Positions 1 through 9,416 are shown, numbered from the stretch's first letter. The stretch: DNA of 64,000 nucleotides from Corynebacterium casei LMG S-19264 (GCF_000550785.1 NZ_CP004350.1:2398009-2462008); one strand, 5' to 3'. Numbers and translations: made by a program. Notes: generated by a model not told the origin, from the letters alone.

Positions 1-2
1 AC

Positions 3-167
3 CTAGCTTTGGCCAAAGTTGTGCCGCGATTAAGCACTATTGAATTCAAGAAAGATGAGCTGTTTCAGACGTATTACTGCAGTAAATGCAACCTAGAGCA
101 ACACCAAAGCACGTCTCCAATTACGCAGTTTTTCGCCCTCGGATACAGCACCACCCCCAACAATTAA
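3..167 (+). CDS. Possible 3' end of a gene cut by the window edge
   Basis: A frame is open from base 3 to a TAA at 165-167 (54 codons) and its start would lie outside the window. It includes a CxxC pair (residues YYCSKC). I do not recognise it. It could be the tail of a gene on the + strand convergent with clpP2, or a chance open frame. The rest of 168-404 shows only the clpP terminator hairpin; a short open frame at 86-388 has no family resemblance and overlaps that hairpin. Confidence 0.2.
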   Translation, partial: LALAKVVPRLSTIEFKKDELFQTYYCSKCNLEQHQSTSPITQFFALGYSTTPNN

Positions 168-316
168 ACACCCAACAAGATAGTCAATTAAGTGAACTAA
201 GAGACAATTGGCATCTGCGGTCTGATTTCTCACTAGTTGAGATTCTGCGAGCGATCTGCGGCCTTTTCCCGACGTTTCACCCCACCCCGACGCGAAACAA
301 CGGGAAGAAAACAGCG

Positions 317-354
317 AAGTGGGATGGCTCCCTTTTTAAGGAACCATCCCACTT
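317..354 (-). terminator. Terminator of the clpP1-clpP2 operon
   Basis: An inverted repeat with arms 317-331 and 340-354 (outer 11 bp AAGTGGGATGG / CCATCCCACTT, one inner mismatch) lies about 50 bp past the clpP2 stop. On the minus strand it is followed by a T-rich stretch (CTGTTTTCTT). The position fits a rho-independent terminator. Confidence 0.75.
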
Positions 355-404
355 AGCTTCACTGCACGCTAGGACGTGTGCGAACTAGAGTGCACTAGCT
401 GAAA

Positions 405-1028
405 TTAGTTGTTGAGCTTGCGGTAATCAAAGACCTGGTCGATGATGCCGTACTCTACTGCTTCTTCAGCGGTCAGAATCTTGTCACGGTCAGTATCAAT
501 ACGGACCTGCTCTGCGGTGCGGCCGGTGTGTTCGGCCAGAGTGTTTTCCATGAGGCGACGCATGCGCTCAATCTCTGCAGCTTGGATCTCCAAGTCAGAA
601 ACCTGACCCTGGGTGCCCTGGGTGGCTGGCTGGTGAATCAGAACGCGAGAGTTAGGAAGCGCAGCACGCTTGCCCGGAGCACCCGCTGCCAAAAGGACGG
701 CAGCTGCGGAAGCAGCCTGGCCCAAGCAGACAGTCTGAACGTCAGGGCGAACATAACGCATGGTGTCGTAGATAGCCATCAACGCGGTGAAAGAACCACC
801 TGGGGAGTTGATGTACATGGTGATGTCGCGGTCTGGGTCCATGCCCTCGAGCACGAGCAGCTGCGCCATGATGTCATTGGCAGAAGTGTCATCAACCTGG
901 GTGCCCAGGAAGATGATGCGCTCTTCAAAAAGCTTGGAGTACGGGTTGGTTTCCTTGGTGCCCTGTGCCGACTGCTCAATAAAAGATGGCAGTACGTAAC
1001 GGGATGAAGGCATTTGGAAGTTAGACAT
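405..1028 (-). CDS. clpP2: ATP-dependent Clp protease proteolytic subunit ClpP2
   Basis: This is a serine protease subunit that forms the barrel of the Clp protease with ClpP1 and degrades proteins fed by ClpC or ClpX in the cytoplasm. The 207-residue protein carries the Ser107-His132-Asp182 triad, seen in GQAAS, IHQP and DTDRD. The oligomerisation motif YINSPGG is at 72-78. Length is typical for the actinobacterial ClpP2 paralogue. It starts 21 bp downstream of clpP1 with its own AAAGGAG ribosome binding site, so the two are almost certainly cotranscribed. In actinobacteria the two subunits form a mixed, essential complex (established knowledge). Confidence 0.97.
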   Translation of the reverse strand: MSNFQMPSSRYVLPSFIEQSAQGTKETNPYSKLFEERIIFLGTQVDDTSANDIMAQLLVLEGMDPDRDITMYINSPGGSFTALMAIYDTMRYVRPDVQTVCLGQAASAAAVLLAAGAPGKRAALPNSRVLIHQPATQGTQGQVSDLEIQAAEIERMRRLMENTLAEHTGRTAEQVRIDTDRDKILTAEEAVEYGIIDQVFDYRKLNN

Positions 1029-1049
1029 AATGAGTTTCTCCTTTATCCC

Positions 1050-1649
1050 TTAGTTGCTAATTGGTCCGGATGCGGCGTCAATGACGTGGTCAACAAGACC
1101 GTAGTCCTTGGCCTGCTGTGCGGTAAACCAGCGGTCACGGTCAGAGTCCTTGGTAATCTGCTCAAAGGTCTGGCCGGTGTGCTCTCCAATAAGCTCAGCC
1201 ATTTCGCGCTTGGTAGCTGCGAACTGCTCTGCCTGAATTGCGATATCGGATGCGGTACCGCCAACGCCAGCAGAAGGCTGGTGCATCATGATGCGTGCGT
1301 GAGGCAGTGCGAAGCGCTTGCCCCTGGTGCCGCCGGACATCAGGAACTGGCCCATGGAAGCAGCCAAGCCCATACCGTAGGTGCGGATATCGCATGGCGA
1401 GTACTTCATGGTGTCGTAGATTGCCATGCCTGCGGTGACGGAACCACCTGGGGAGTTAATGTACAGCGAGATATCACGAGTTGGGTCCTCTGCGGACAGC
1501 AGCAGAATCTGCGCGCACAGCTTGTTTGCAATCTCATCGTCGACCTGGGTGCCCAGGAAGATGATGCGCTCACTCAGCAAGCGCTCGTAAACACTGTCAC
1601 CCAAGTTCATACCTGCGCCCTGGGAGGACATCTGAAGCTTGTCAGACAT
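1050..1649 (-). CDS. clpP1: ATP-dependent Clp protease proteolytic subunit ClpP1
   Basis: This is the first gene of the clpP operon. The 199-residue protein has the triad Ser98 (GLAAS), His123 (MHQP) and Asp172 (DSDRD), and the YINSPGGS motif near residue 64. It pairs with ClpP2 to make the mixed tetradecamer of actinobacteria. The ATG follows CAAGGAG at a good distance. The upstream region holds a CGC-N5-GCG palindrome (1771-1781) of the type bound by the ClgR activator, which controls clpP genes in Corynebacterium and Streptomyces. That suggests induction by protein stress. Confidence 0.97.
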   Translation of the reverse strand: MSDKLQMSSQGAGMNLGDSVYERLLSERIIFLGTQVDDEIANKLCAQILLLSAEDPTRDISLYINSPGGSVTAGMAIYDTMKYSPCDIRTYGMGLAASMGQFLMSGGTRGKRFALPHARIMMHQPSAGVGGTASDIAIQAEQFAATKREMAELIGEHTGQTFEQITKDSDRDRWFTAQQAKDYGLVDHVIDAASGPISN

Positions 1650-1770
1650 GGTTAATGCTCCTTGTCAGTTCTAAATTTTATTGTTGGCTTTGAAGAAGTA
1701 CCTCTTCATTGTCAATGGCACCTACCCTACTTAAACTTCGCCACCGCGTGCGAGAAAAATAGGGCTTGTT

Positions 1771-1781
1771 CGCTGATAGCG
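1771..1781. promoter_or_regulatory. Candidate ClgR box upstream of clpP1
   Basis: The sequence CGCTGATAGCG fits the CGC-N5-GCG core described for ClgR, with A/T-rich flanks (TTGTT before, TTAAC after). It lies about 120 bp upstream of the clpP1 start, in the 311-bp gap between clpP1 and tig. Binding is inferred from the motif and from the known ClgR control of clpP genes in C. glutamicum. Confidence 0.6.
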
Positions 1782-1870
1782 TTAACCGTCCTTGGGAAAC
1801 ATAAGTTTCGGGGTTTAACAGGTCACACCACTGCCAATGCTCGCATGTCGCCGAGGAGTCAGTGCAGATC

Positions 1871-1901
1871 GAAAAAGGTCCTAGCTCTCAAGCTAGGACC
1901 T
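1871..1901 (-). terminator. Terminator of tig
   Basis: A perfect 11-bp stem AGGTCCTAGCT / AGCTAGGACCT (1876-1886 and 1891-1901) with a CTCA loop is followed on the minus strand by TTTTTC (1875-1871). This is a textbook rho-independent terminator 60 bp past the tig stop, and it insulates the clpP promoter. Confidence 0.9.
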
Positions 1902-1960
1902 AATTCTTATTAGGCTAATTCACCCTCAAGCGAGGAGTTGAGAAGCACTCAGAAGCTAAT

Positions 1961-3328
1961 TTATGCCTCGTCGTTGGTGTTCTCTTCTGCGTTAGCTTCG
2001 TTGGTGTCTTCTTCGCCGAAGTACTGCTCAACGTCAACTGCGTTGCCCTCATCGTCCTTAGCCTCAACGCGGCAGATAGCTGCTGCGAGTGCCTTGCCAC
2101 GACGAACGTCGGAGAACAGGTTGCCGATCTGACCGTTGGAAGAGATCTGCTGGATGAACTGGTTAGGGTCCATGCCGTAAGACTGAGCGGTGAACATGAT
2201 GTGGTCGCTCAGCTCCTGCTGGGAAACCTCTGGCTCTTCAATATCAGCCAAGGTGTCCAGGAACAGCTGGGTGCGAACGGACTCTTCAGCAGACTCGCGG
2301 GATTCCTTGTCGAATTCCTCGCGGGTGGTGCCTTGAGCCTCAAGCATGCGGTTGAGTGCAGCATCATCGTGCGCCATCTCGCCGAGGATCTGGTGCAGCT
2401 GTGAGTGAACCTGCTCATCGACAACAGACTTAGGAAGTTCGAAGGAAACCTCAGCCAAAGCTGCCTTCAGAACCTCGTCGCGGATTGCGACAGCCTGGTC
2501 GTTCTTCTTGGACTCTTCGAGACCATTCTTGGTGTTCTCACGCAGTTCCTCGATGGTGTCGAACTCGGAAGCCATCTGTGCGAATTCGTCGTCGAGCTCA
2601 GGAAGCTTGCGCTCCTTGGTCTGCTGAACGTGAACCTTGATGGTTGCTTCCTTGTCCTTGTGCTCGCCGGACTCGATGGTCGCGGTGAACTCATTGTCCT
2701 CGTCGGTCTTCAGACCACGAAGAGCGGTGTCGAGGCCCTTGATCAGGTCGTCATCACCAACACGGTAGGACAAGCCCTCGGTGGAGATTTCAGAAACCTT
2801 CTCGCCGTCAACTTCAGCATCAACGTCGATGATTGCGAAGTCACCGGTCTTCAGCTTGCGCTTGGTGTCCTTGAGCTCACCGAAACGCTCTGCAAGATCG
2901 TTGAGTGCATTGTCTACGTCCTCATCGGCAACAGCCAATGCTGGGACGGAAACGGAAATCTTGGAGAAGTCAGGTACTTCGATTTCCGGGCGAACATCAA
3001 CCTCAGCGGTGAACTCAACGAAGTCGTTGTCTTCAACCTTAGGGATGTCGATGTTTGGCTGGCCGATAACCTTCAGGTCATTTTCATTGACTGCCTGCTC
3101 GTAGCGGGAAGGAAGCATGTCGTTGACGACCTGCTCCAGCATTGCACCGCGGCCGAAGCGGGCATCAATCAACTGGCGAGGGGCCTTACCCTTACGGAAA
3201 CCCGGAATTGATACCTGCTGCGCAATCGCAGAGTAAGCCTGGTCGATTTCCTTGTCGAGCTCAGCGAACGGAACGTTGACGGTGAGCTTGACGCGGGTGT
3301 CGCTCAGCTTGTCCACGGTAGTCTTCAC
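1961..3328 (-). CDS. tig: Trigger factor, ribosome-associated chaperone
   Basis: This chaperone binds the ribosomal exit tunnel and helps nascent chains fold; it also has peptidyl-prolyl isomerase activity. The 455-residue protein has the ribosome-docking signature GFRKGKAP at 43-50, an FKBP-like domain at roughly 155-250 and a helical C-terminal substrate cradle. It ends in an acidic Glu/Asn-rich tail, which is common in actinobacterial trigger factors. The start is GTG, preceded by GGAGAAATACTC. It sits upstream of clpP1P2 in the same direction but is separated from them by a strong terminator. Confidence 0.97.
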   Translation of the reverse strand: MKTTVDKLSDTRVKLTVNVPFAELDKEIDQAYSAIAQQVSIPGFRKGKAPRQLIDARFGRGAMLEQVVNDMLPSRYEQAVNENDLKVIGQPNIDIPKVEDNDFVEFTAEVDVRPEIEVPDFSKISVSVPALAVADEDVDNALNDLAERFGELKDTKRKLKTGDFAIIDVDAEVDGEKVSEISTEGLSYRVGDDDLIKGLDTALRGLKTDEDNEFTATIESGEHKDKEATIKVHVQQTKERKLPELDDEFAQMASEFDTIEELRENTKNGLEESKKNDQAVAIRDEVLKAALAEVSFELPKSVVDEQVHSQLHQILGEMAHDDAALNRMLEAQGTTREEFDKESRESAEESVRTQLFLDTLADIEEPEVSQQELSDHIMFTAQSYGMDPNQFIQQISSNGQIGNLFSDVRRGKALAAAICRVEAKDDEGNAVDVEQYFGEEDTNEANAEENTNDEA

Positions 3329-3427
3329 GAGTATTTCTCCTGATTAGTTGTCTGCATTTACTAACTGCTGCAGTGTTTAGCAATTGTCAACTGCATAATT
3401 TACCAAACGGCTGTTTCAAACAGTAAA

Positions 3428-3465
3428 GGGGCCTGGGAAATCCTTTACCAGGTTTCCCAGACCCC
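3428..3465 (-). terminator. Terminator of tRNA-Pro
   Basis: An inverted repeat (GGGG..TGGGAAA at 3428-3440 against TTTCCCA..CCCC at 3453-3465) lies directly 3' of the tRNA on the minus strand and is followed by TTTACTGTTT. Confidence 0.75.
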
Positions 3466-3470
3466 ATACG

Positions 3471-3544
3471 TCGGGGCGACAGGATTTGAACCTGCGACCC
3501 CCTGCTCCCAAAGCAGGTGCGCTACCAAACTGCGCCACGCCCCG
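3471..3544 (-). tRNA. tRNA-Pro (anticodon UGG)
   Basis: The minus strand folds as a 74-nt cloverleaf. The acceptor stem is CGGGGCG/CGCCCCG with discriminator A. The anticodon arm CCTGC-TTTGGGA-GCAGG contains TGG, and the T arm carries GGTTCAAATCC. The 3' CCA is not encoded. Confidence 0.96.
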
Positions 3545-3852
3545 TATGTAGCCACCGGAGTTGCCTCCGTGCTGCGTACGTTTGATTACTCTAGCCTAGG
3601 AAGTTTTAAAGCTACAAATCCGCCCCCAATTAAACTTAAAACCGCACACTAACCGCAGGTCAAAACAGGTATGGAAATTTGGTCGCTTTAACCCGGATCG
3701 CTACACATTGCTCAAAATCTCCCGCCAGAATCAGATAAACCAGCCATGCTCAACGAAACTTATCGTCGTATTTCATCGGCAAGCTGCTAACAGCCGAAAA
3801 ATAAATGTGGGAACGCAGCACACTCTCGAAGTGAAACTGCGTCCACCAACAA
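3545..3852. other. Intergenic stretch between tRNA-Pro and the nested IS island
   Basis: About 300 bp without a convincing reading frame. It is AT-rich and presumably carries the tRNA-Pro promoter at its left end. The last 8 bp (3845-3852, ACCAACAA) are the target duplication of IS-A, repeated at 8158-8165. Confidence 0.6.
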
Positions 3853-3915
3853 GGGCTAAGTAAAGAAAAGTGTGTCTGAATTAGCTTACTTCTGCCAGCT
3901 CAACAACTGTTTTTA

Positions 3916-3950
3916 GCCGGTTAATAGGTCTCCAAGAGCTATTAACCGGC
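3916..3950 (+). terminator. Hairpin inside the left end of IS-A
   Basis: A 12-bp perfect stem GCCGGTTAATAG / CTATTAACCGGC is followed by CTTTTG. An equivalent hairpin (52170-52204) is kept in the MITE-like derivative. It probably terminates transcripts reading in from flanking DNA, a common device in insertion sequences; this role is inferred. Confidence 0.6.
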
Positions 3951-4871
3951 CTTTTGCGTTCAATACCGAGATCCCGTGAAAAGTGTGCTAACCGGTTCTG
4001 GTTTGATTTTCCGGTGAGTACAAACAGACCAAGATGCCCCATCTGTACAGGGCTAATGAAGAAAAACGGATACACACAAGCCGGCACCCAACGCTGGCGA
4101 TGCACACAAGGCTGCCGCGGATCCTCAGTAAGAAACAGCCAACAAGCCAGCAAAGACGCCGCAACCTTCCGACTGTTCTACACCTGGATCACCACGGGTC
4201 GTTCCCTCAACAGCCTCGCACAAGAACACAACACCACCCGCCAAACCCTGCACGCACGCATGAAATGGTGCTGGCTGATACAACCTAACGTAGAAATCGA
4301 CCACAATAGGGTCTATGACCAGCTATTTATCGACGGCACCTACCTCAACAAACAGTGCCTGCTCATCGCCGCAAGCCTCGACCACGTCGTCGCATGGCTG
4401 TGGTGCGATAAAGAATCCACCACCAACTACATCAAACTCATCTCCCAACTACAGCCCCCACTGATCATCACCCTCGACGGCGGGACCGGAGCCTTATCAG
4501 CAATCAAAAAATGCTGGCCCACCAGCCACATTCAACGCTGCACCGTCCACGTTCAACGCCATATCAGACGCCAAACCACCTCCAGGCCACGCACAGAAGC
4601 AGGCAAAGCCATCTACGCACTAGCCCTGTCGCTGACCAAAGTAGAAACCCCCGACGACGCCTACCAATGGAATACAAACCTGCTGGCCACCCACGAGTTT
4701 TACAAACCCACACTCGCTAAGAAAACCTTTTATAAACGCGGTCAACACCCCAGCGGGAAAACCTGGGACTGGACACACGGTCAAGTCCGACGGAGTGGTG
4801 TTTCTGCCTTTCGTTGAAACAAGCAGTGTGATGGCCTCAGGGACCAGCACGGGCTTGGTACTGTGACTGGT

Positions 4872-6110
4872 TCATGCGACTTCCTTGGTGGTGGTGTCGG
4901 CGTCGATGACGTTGGCGGTGATCATTGCTTTGGTTTGCTCAAGGCTTGTCAGTGACATGTAGCGGTTTTGCTGAATCCAGTCATCATGTTGTTCTGCCAA
5001 CACAGCACCAACGAGGCGCACAACAGCGTCACGATTAGGGAAGATTCCAACAACATCTGTGCGGCGCCGGATTTCTCGATTGAGCCGTTCAGTGGGGTTA
5101 TTCGACCAGACCTTCTTCCACACTGATTTCGGCGTATTGGTAAACGCCAATAGTTCGTCGAGGGCTTCTTCTAGGTAGTCGGCCACGTGTGGGAACTTCT
5201 TCTCGCAAAATGCCACGACCTCTTTGGCTTGGGACCACACCGATTCCGAGTCTGGTTGTTGGAATATCGTGTGAAACATCGCCGATAACGTCGGCCATTG
5301 AGTCTTGGGCACCATCGCTGAGAGGTTCTTCGCGAAATGGGTACGGCATCGTTGCCAGGACGCATTCGGTAACACGTCACTGATCGCGTGCTGGATACCT
5401 AAGTGAGCATCACTGGTTACCAAATAGACCTCATTAAGCCCGCGGGCTTTTAAGTCACGGAAGAACCCGGTCCATGACGATGCTGATTCCGAGGTAGCAA
5501 CCTGCATGCCTAGTAGCTCGCGGTAGCCTTCAGCATTAACCCCGGTAGCAAGGAGTACGGAGGTTTTAACCACTCGTCCGCCTTCACGGACTTTCATGGT
5601 TAACGCGTCACATGAGACATACAAGTATGGGCCGGTATCTAGTGGCCTGGTGCGAAAATCTTCGACCATGCAATCAAGATCTTTCGCCATCTCAGAGACC
5701 TGGGATTTTGAGAGATTATTGATACCTAGACTAGCGACAAGATCGTTCATCCTGCGAGTGGATACGCCCTTCAAGTAGCAGGTGGCTATCACGGTGGTGA
5801 GTGCTCGTTCGGCCCGGGTTCGTCTTTCCAGGAGCCAGTCCGGGAAGAACGATCCAGTGCGTAGCTTAGGTACTGCAACATCGATGGTACCCACGCGAGT
5901 ATCTAGGTCGCGGTGGCGGTAGCCGTTGCGGACATTGGTGCGAGACTCAGACGTGGTGGCGTAATCGGCGCCGCAGACTTGGTCAGCTTGGGTCGAGAGG
6001 ATTTGGTTAATGAAACCTTGAAGCATCTCGCGCATGAGATCTGGGGATGCTTGAGCGAGCAATTCGTCTAAGTAGGTAGTCGGGTCTATAGAATAAGGGG
6101 CAGCGGCCAT
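4872..6110 (-). CDS. IS256-family transposase of IS-B copy 1
   Basis: This mutator-type DDE transposase of 412 residues appears intact. Catalytic residues are Asp168 (SCDALTMKV), Asp234 (TSDAHLG) and Glu341 (NNPTERLNREI), with the family's usual long helical insertion before the Glu. The start ATG is preceded by AAAGGGATAACCACG. The protein is nearly identical to copy 2 at 59939-61177; the clear change seen is Lys304 here against Gln there. The gene is intact, but IS-C now sits about 100 bp upstream in what should be its promoter and terminal-repeat region. Confidence 0.95.
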   Translation of the reverse strand: MAAAPYSIDPTTYLDELLAQASPDLMREMLQGFINQILSTQADQVCGADYATTSESRTNVRNGYRHRDLDTRVGTIDVAVPKLRTGSFFPDWLLERRTRAERALTTVIATCYLKGVSTRRMNDLVASLGINNLSKSQVSEMAKDLDCMVEDFRTRPLDTGPYLYVSCDALTMKVREGGRVVKTSVLLATGVNAEGYRELLGMQVATSESASSWTGFFRDLKARGLNEVYLVTSDAHLGIQHAISDVLPNASWQRCRTHFAKNLSAMVPKTQWPTLSAMFHTIFQQPDSESVWSQAKEVVAFCEKKFPHVADYLEEALDELLAFTNTPKSVWKKVWSNNPTERLNREIRRRTDVVGIFPNRDAVVRLVGAVLAEQHDDWIQQNRYMSLTSLEQTKAMITANVIDADTTTKEVA

Positions 6111-6214
6111 CGTGGTTATCCCTTTCGAGGAAGTGTGGTTATGGAATCGAAAGGTACTACGGTGGTCGCCTCATTCATTCATAAGGGCTATCACCGATAG
6201 TTACAGATACACCA

Positions 6215-7662
6215 GAGAGTGTCTAATGGTTTGTGTGTGAGGGGTTTCCCTTACATGAAGGAGATAAACCATAATGGATTCTGTGGCGAAACGAGATCCG
6301 GAAGATTCCGCGAAGATTAAAGCGATCGAGCAGAAACTGCTCGCGAACCCGGAGATATCCAAGCTCATTGACGAGCTGGGAACCACAGCAACGGACGCCA
6401 ACGACCTAGTCCGGGGATTACTGCAAGCTTCGGTCACCCGTGGCTTGGAAGCCGAAATGGATGCCCACCTGGGTTATTCCAAAGGCGATCGTGAGGCCAA
6501 AGCGGCCGGTGGTGGCGATAATTATCGCAACGGCTCCTATGTCAAAAAGGTTGATTCGAACTACGGCCCGGTCGATGTCACCGTCCCACGTGATCGGCAG
6601 GGCACGTTCTTGCCCACGATGGTGCCGAAAGGCTCACGCAGGTTAACCGATGTCGATGACATGATCATCAGTTTGTATGCCGGTGGCATGACAGTGCGCG
6701 ATATCCAGCATCATATGGCCACGGTCATGAGGGTTGATATCTCGCATGAAACGATTTCCGCAGTGACTGATGCGGTGCTAGATGAAGTCATGATCTGGCA
6801 AAACCGTCAGCTAGACGAGTTCTACCCCGTAATTTTCTTAGATGCCCTGCGTATCAAAGTTCGCGACGGTGGACGAGTAGTTAACAAGTCCGCCTTTTTG
6901 GCTATCGGCGTGGATATGGACGGGATCAAACACATCCTGGGTATCTGGTTGGCGAAAGAAGAAGGCGCCTCCTTCTGGGCTCATGTGTGCGCGAACCTGG
7001 CAAGCCGTGGAGTCCAGGACGTGTTTATTGTCTGCTGCGATGGTTTGAAAGGCCTGCCGGAAGCGGTGGAAGCAACGTGGCCGGATTCGATGGTGCAGAC
7101 CTGTGTGGTGCATTTGATTCGTGCAGCAAACCGGTGGGTGGCCTATGGCGATCGTAAGACCGTATCTGCGGCGTTGAAGAAGGTGTATACCGCGCCTGAA
7201 GAGGCAACCGCACGTGCAGCGTTGGATGAATTCGCCGACTCAGAACTGGGCCAGAAATATCCCCAATCAGTCAAGGTCTGGACGGATGCGTGGGAGCGTT
7301 TCGTGCCGTTTCTGCAGTTCCCGCCGATGGCCAGAAAGGTCATCTATACGACAAACTCGATTGAGTCGATGAATAACGAGCTGCGTAAAGCTACCCGTAA
7401 CCGCGTGCAATTTACCAATGATGATTCCGCGATTAAGACGCTGTGGTTGATGATCTGCAATATTGAGGATAAACGCGCGGCTAAACGCGCAAAACAGGGC
7501 AAGAAAGCTGCTGCTACCAGCGGAAGACTCATCGAAGGCAGAAAGGTCACCAACTGGAAACAAGCCATCAACCAAATGGCCGTGGCCTACCCCGAACGAT
7601 TCACCAACTACCTATAAATCACTAACCCCGAAAGCCCCACACACAAAATACTTGACACGCTC
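6215..7662 (+). mobile_element. IS-C copy 1: IS256-family element inside IS-B
   Basis: This 1448-bp element has ends GAGAGTGTCTAATGG and, on the opposite strand, GAGCGTGTCAAGTAT, with matching TTTGTGTGTG just inside. The target duplication ATACACCA is at 6207-6214 and 7663-7670. All three copies in the window (also 52794-54241 and 61233-62680) are 1448 bp with different 8-bp target duplications. That shows complete, recently mobile elements. Confidence 0.96.
6274..7617 (+). CDS. IS256-family transposase of IS-C copy 1
   Basis: A 447-residue mutator-type DDE transposase. Catalytic residues are Asp190 (FLDALRIKV), Asp256 (CCDGLKG) and Glu364 (NSIESMNNEL). The ATG follows AAGGAGATAAACCATA. It differs from copies 2 and 3 at residue 29 (Ser here, Ala there). 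It fills the element, with a 3' non-coding tail of about 45 bp. It is intact and probably functional. Confidence 0.96.
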   Translation: MDSVAKRDPEDSAKIKAIEQKLLANPEISKLIDELGTTATDANDLVRGLLQASVTRGLEAEMDAHLGYSKGDREAKAAGGGDNYRNGSYVKKVDSNYGPVDVTVPRDRQGTFLPTMVPKGSRRLTDVDDMIISLYAGGMTVRDIQHHMATVMRVDISHETISAVTDAVLDEVMIWQNRQLDEFYPVIFLDALRIKVRDGGRVVNKSAFLAIGVDMDGIKHILGIWLAKEEGASFWAHVCANLASRGVQDVFIVCCDGLKGLPEAVEATWPDSMVQTCVVHLIRAANRWVAYGDRKTVSAALKKVYTAPEEATARAALDEFADSELGQKYPQSVKVWTDAWERFVPFLQFPPMARKVIYTTNSIESMNNELRKATRNRVQFTNDDSAIKTLWLMICNIEDKRAAKRAKQGKKAAATSGRLIEGRKVTNWKQAINQMAVAYPERFTNYL

Positions 7663-8218
7663 ATACACCACGCTAGCGGACACACAAACGAGACCGCACA
7701 GCCATGAATTCGCTAAACAACCTCAACAGCAAAAAATGGCTATTTACCTGGATAGAACCACCCGAAGGATTCATTGGAACACCAAAATCCACCACCAACA
7801 GCCTTGAAGGTGGCATCAACTCACCGCTCAAACTCCTCGCCAGAAACCACCGCGGAATGAGCAAAGAACACCAACGCACCGCCATCGATTGGTGGCTCGC
7901 ATCAAAAACGCAGCTGCCTGCCGAGCCCGTAAAGACCGCCAGGCAGCAACGCTGGGGTAAAGACGCACTCGCCAAAGTCAACGCCTTACTCGAAGCGGAA
8001 TCACCCACACCACCAGAAATCGGTGGCCCAAGCGGATACGACACCGCAATCGATACCACCTACCAGCACTCTATGGGAATACAGAAAGGATGGCTAGGTA
8101 GATAACACAATGTCCGCCGGCAACACACCGACAGACACACTTTTCTTTACTTAACCCACCAACAACACGCCCTTCGACCCGACTGCTCACCAGCACTGCA
8201 TGACAACGCAAACAGAAA

Positions 8219-8251
8219 CACCCACCTACCGCTACTACTGGTAGATGGGTG
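8219..8251 (-). terminator. Terminator of tRNA-Gly
   Basis: A stem formed by CACCCACCTACC (8219-8230) and GGTAGATGGGTG (8240-8251) is followed on the minus strand by TTTCTGTTT. It lies just 3' of the tRNA. Confidence 0.8.
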
Positions 8252-8262
8252 CTTGAAGTTGG

Positions 8263-8334
8263 AGGGAATGACGGGAATCGAACCCGCGTCTTCAGCTTGG
8301 AAGGCTGAGGTATTAGCCACTATACGACATTCCC
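8263..8334 (-). tRNA. tRNA-Gly (anticodon UCC)
   Basis: The minus strand gives a complete cloverleaf with acceptor stem GGGAATG/CATTCCC and discriminator U. The anticodon arm TCAGC-CTTCCAA-GCTGA contains TCC. The T arm is GCGGGTTCGATTCCCGT. An encoded CCA follows at 8262-8260, unlike the Pro, Arg and Lys genes here. Confidence 0.96.
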
Positions 8335-8578
8335 ACATCGCATCTCTTTGATGTGCGTTAGCCATCTTAACCCACGGGGATACTTCATTCCAAAATGACC
8401 CCCACCACAACCATATTATCCGCTAGTAGACAGCTGTTGGACTAAGCCTACAGCTGTTGGTGCTGCGTGTAGAGATGGTTTTGTCATTTGCTTTCAAAGT
8501 GCGCTGTGGAACTTTATGCTGGTGGTAGACGTTGTTCTAAATAGACAATAAAACAATTGTGGGAAGTGAACGCCAAAC

Positions 8579-9385
8579 ATGGAATTTCTATTAGTTCTTG
8601 CTGTCCTCGGCGGCGGCGCTTGGTACCTGTCTTCGAAGAATTCAAAGAAGAGCAAAGAAGAACGCGAACGCCAAGAGTTCGCGGACGCGCACGCTGATGC
8701 GCAGCGCTGGACTGAGCGTCTTGGCGGCCAAGTCATGCAAATCTCTGGCACCGATGCAGCTTCGACCCAGGCGATGGCTGACGCATCAGAGCGCTTTACC
8801 GCTGCTAATTCCGCACTTGCGCAGGCAACTACCGCCAATCAGGCAAAGCTTGCACGCGAGTCCGCACTGGAAGGCATGCATTATGTTGCTGCAGCGCGCG
8901 ACATCATGGGCATGAATGCTGGTCCGGAGTTGCCACCACTAGAAGGTCAGCGCTCCGCAGGCAAGGTGACGGAGAATCGCACCATTGAAGGCGAAGACGG
9001 TCAGACTCTGACTGCTTCTCCTTATGCCTCTGAAGAAACCCCTAACTACTACCCTGGCGGCACCGTTGCGGGCCGTCCGGTCCCAGCTGGTTGGTACTCC
9101 CGCCCATGGTGGGCAGATGCCATGGCTACTGGCGTGTGGATGATGGGTTACTCCATGATGTTCAACGCCATGTTCATGGGTATGGCTGGTGTCGGCTACT
9201 CCGGTGAAGCAGCAGCTGCCGGTGAAGTAGGAGATGCCGGCGGAGACATGGGTGACGCTGGCGCAGACTCCGGTGGTGACATGGGTGATGCCGGTGGTGA
9301 CATGGGCGGCGGCGATATGGGAGACGGCGGCGGTCTCTTCGGCGGTGACGGCGGAGGAATCTTCGACTTCGGCTTTGATTTCTAA
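8579..9385 (+). CDS. Membrane-anchored protein with a Gly/Asp/Met-rich C-terminus, function unknown
   Basis: A 268-residue protein of unknown function. Residues 2-19 form a hydrophobic anchor followed by a Lys/Ser-rich basic stretch. Residues 30-110 are helical and Ala/Gln-rich, likely coiled coil. A Pro/Tyr-rich linker and a second hydrophobic, Met-rich segment (MMGYSMMFNAMFMGMAG, about 190-206) follow. The last 60 residues are low-complexity Gly-Asp-Met repeats (GGDMGDAG units) ending GFDF. The ATG follows GGGAAGTG. A strong terminator follows, so it is a single-gene unit. It may be a cell-envelope or scaffold protein; that is only a guess. Confidence 0.8.
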   Translation: MEFLLVLAVLGGGAWYLSSKNSKKSKEERERQEFADAHADAQRWTERLGGQVMQISGTDAASTQAMADASERFTAANSALAQATTANQAKLARESALEGMHYVAAARDIMGMNAGPELPPLEGQRSAGKVTENRTIEGEDGQTLTASPYASEETPNYYPGGTVAGRPVPAGWYSRPWWADAMATGVWMMGYSMMFNAMFMGMAGVGYSGEAAAAGEVGDAGGDMGDAGADSGGDMGDAGGDMGGGDMGDGGGLFGGDGGGIFDFGFDF

Positions 9386-9416
9386 GACTTAATTTTCACA
9401 CCGGTCTTTGAAGTTT

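Larger units (their letters stand above)
4779..7677 (-). mobile_element. IS-B copy 1: IS256-family element inside IS-A, itself carrying IS-C
   Basis: The element is flanked by GGACACAC at 4771-4778 and 7678-7685. The two ends share GTCCG-N5-GTGGTGT(A/T)TCTG as inverted repeat. Without IS-C and its target duplication it is 1443 bp, the same as copy 2 (59846-62744). Exact outer limits are uncertain by a few bases because copy 2 also shares GGACAC beyond the right end. It carries one transposase gene on the minus strand. Confidence 0.85.
4014..8105 (+). pseudogene. IS-A transposase (IS1249-like), interrupted by IS-B
   Basis: The 5' part (4014-4778, 255 codons) has an N-terminal zinc ribbon starting RPRCPIC and two of the DDE acids, in FIDGTY and TLDGG. 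The 3' part (7686-8105) holds the catalytic Glu in NSLEGGINS and the C-terminal domain. Removing IS-B with one copy of its GGACACAC target restores one frame of 394 codons, exactly the length of the intact homologue in IS-D (50494-51678). The GTG at 4014 was chosen because it places the zinc ribbon at the same distance from the N-terminus as in that homologue. The present gene cannot make active transposase. Confidence 0.92.
3853..8157 (+). mobile_element. IS-A: IS1249-like element, interrupted by IS-B and IS-C
   Basis: The ends are GGGCTAAGTAAAGAAAAG at left and the complement of GGGTTAAGTAAAGAAAAG at right, extending as a ~26-bp inverted repeat to GTGTGTCTG. An 8-bp target duplication ACCAACAA flanks it at 3845-3852 and 8158-8165. 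Subtracting the inner insertion (4779-7685, one target copy included) leaves 1398 bp, the usual size for the IS1249 group of the IS256 family. The transposase gene is split by IS-B. A strong hairpin at 3916-3950 near the left end could block transcription entering from outside. The target was the intergenic region between two tRNA genes. Confidence 0.92.

Noticed and set aside
86..388. A 100-codon + strand frame at the start of the window
   Set aside because: It overlaps the clpP terminator hairpin, has no ribosome binding site and resembles no family.
2405..3211. A 268-codon + strand frame opposite tig
   Set aside because: Antisense to tig, with no ribosome binding site or recognisable domain.
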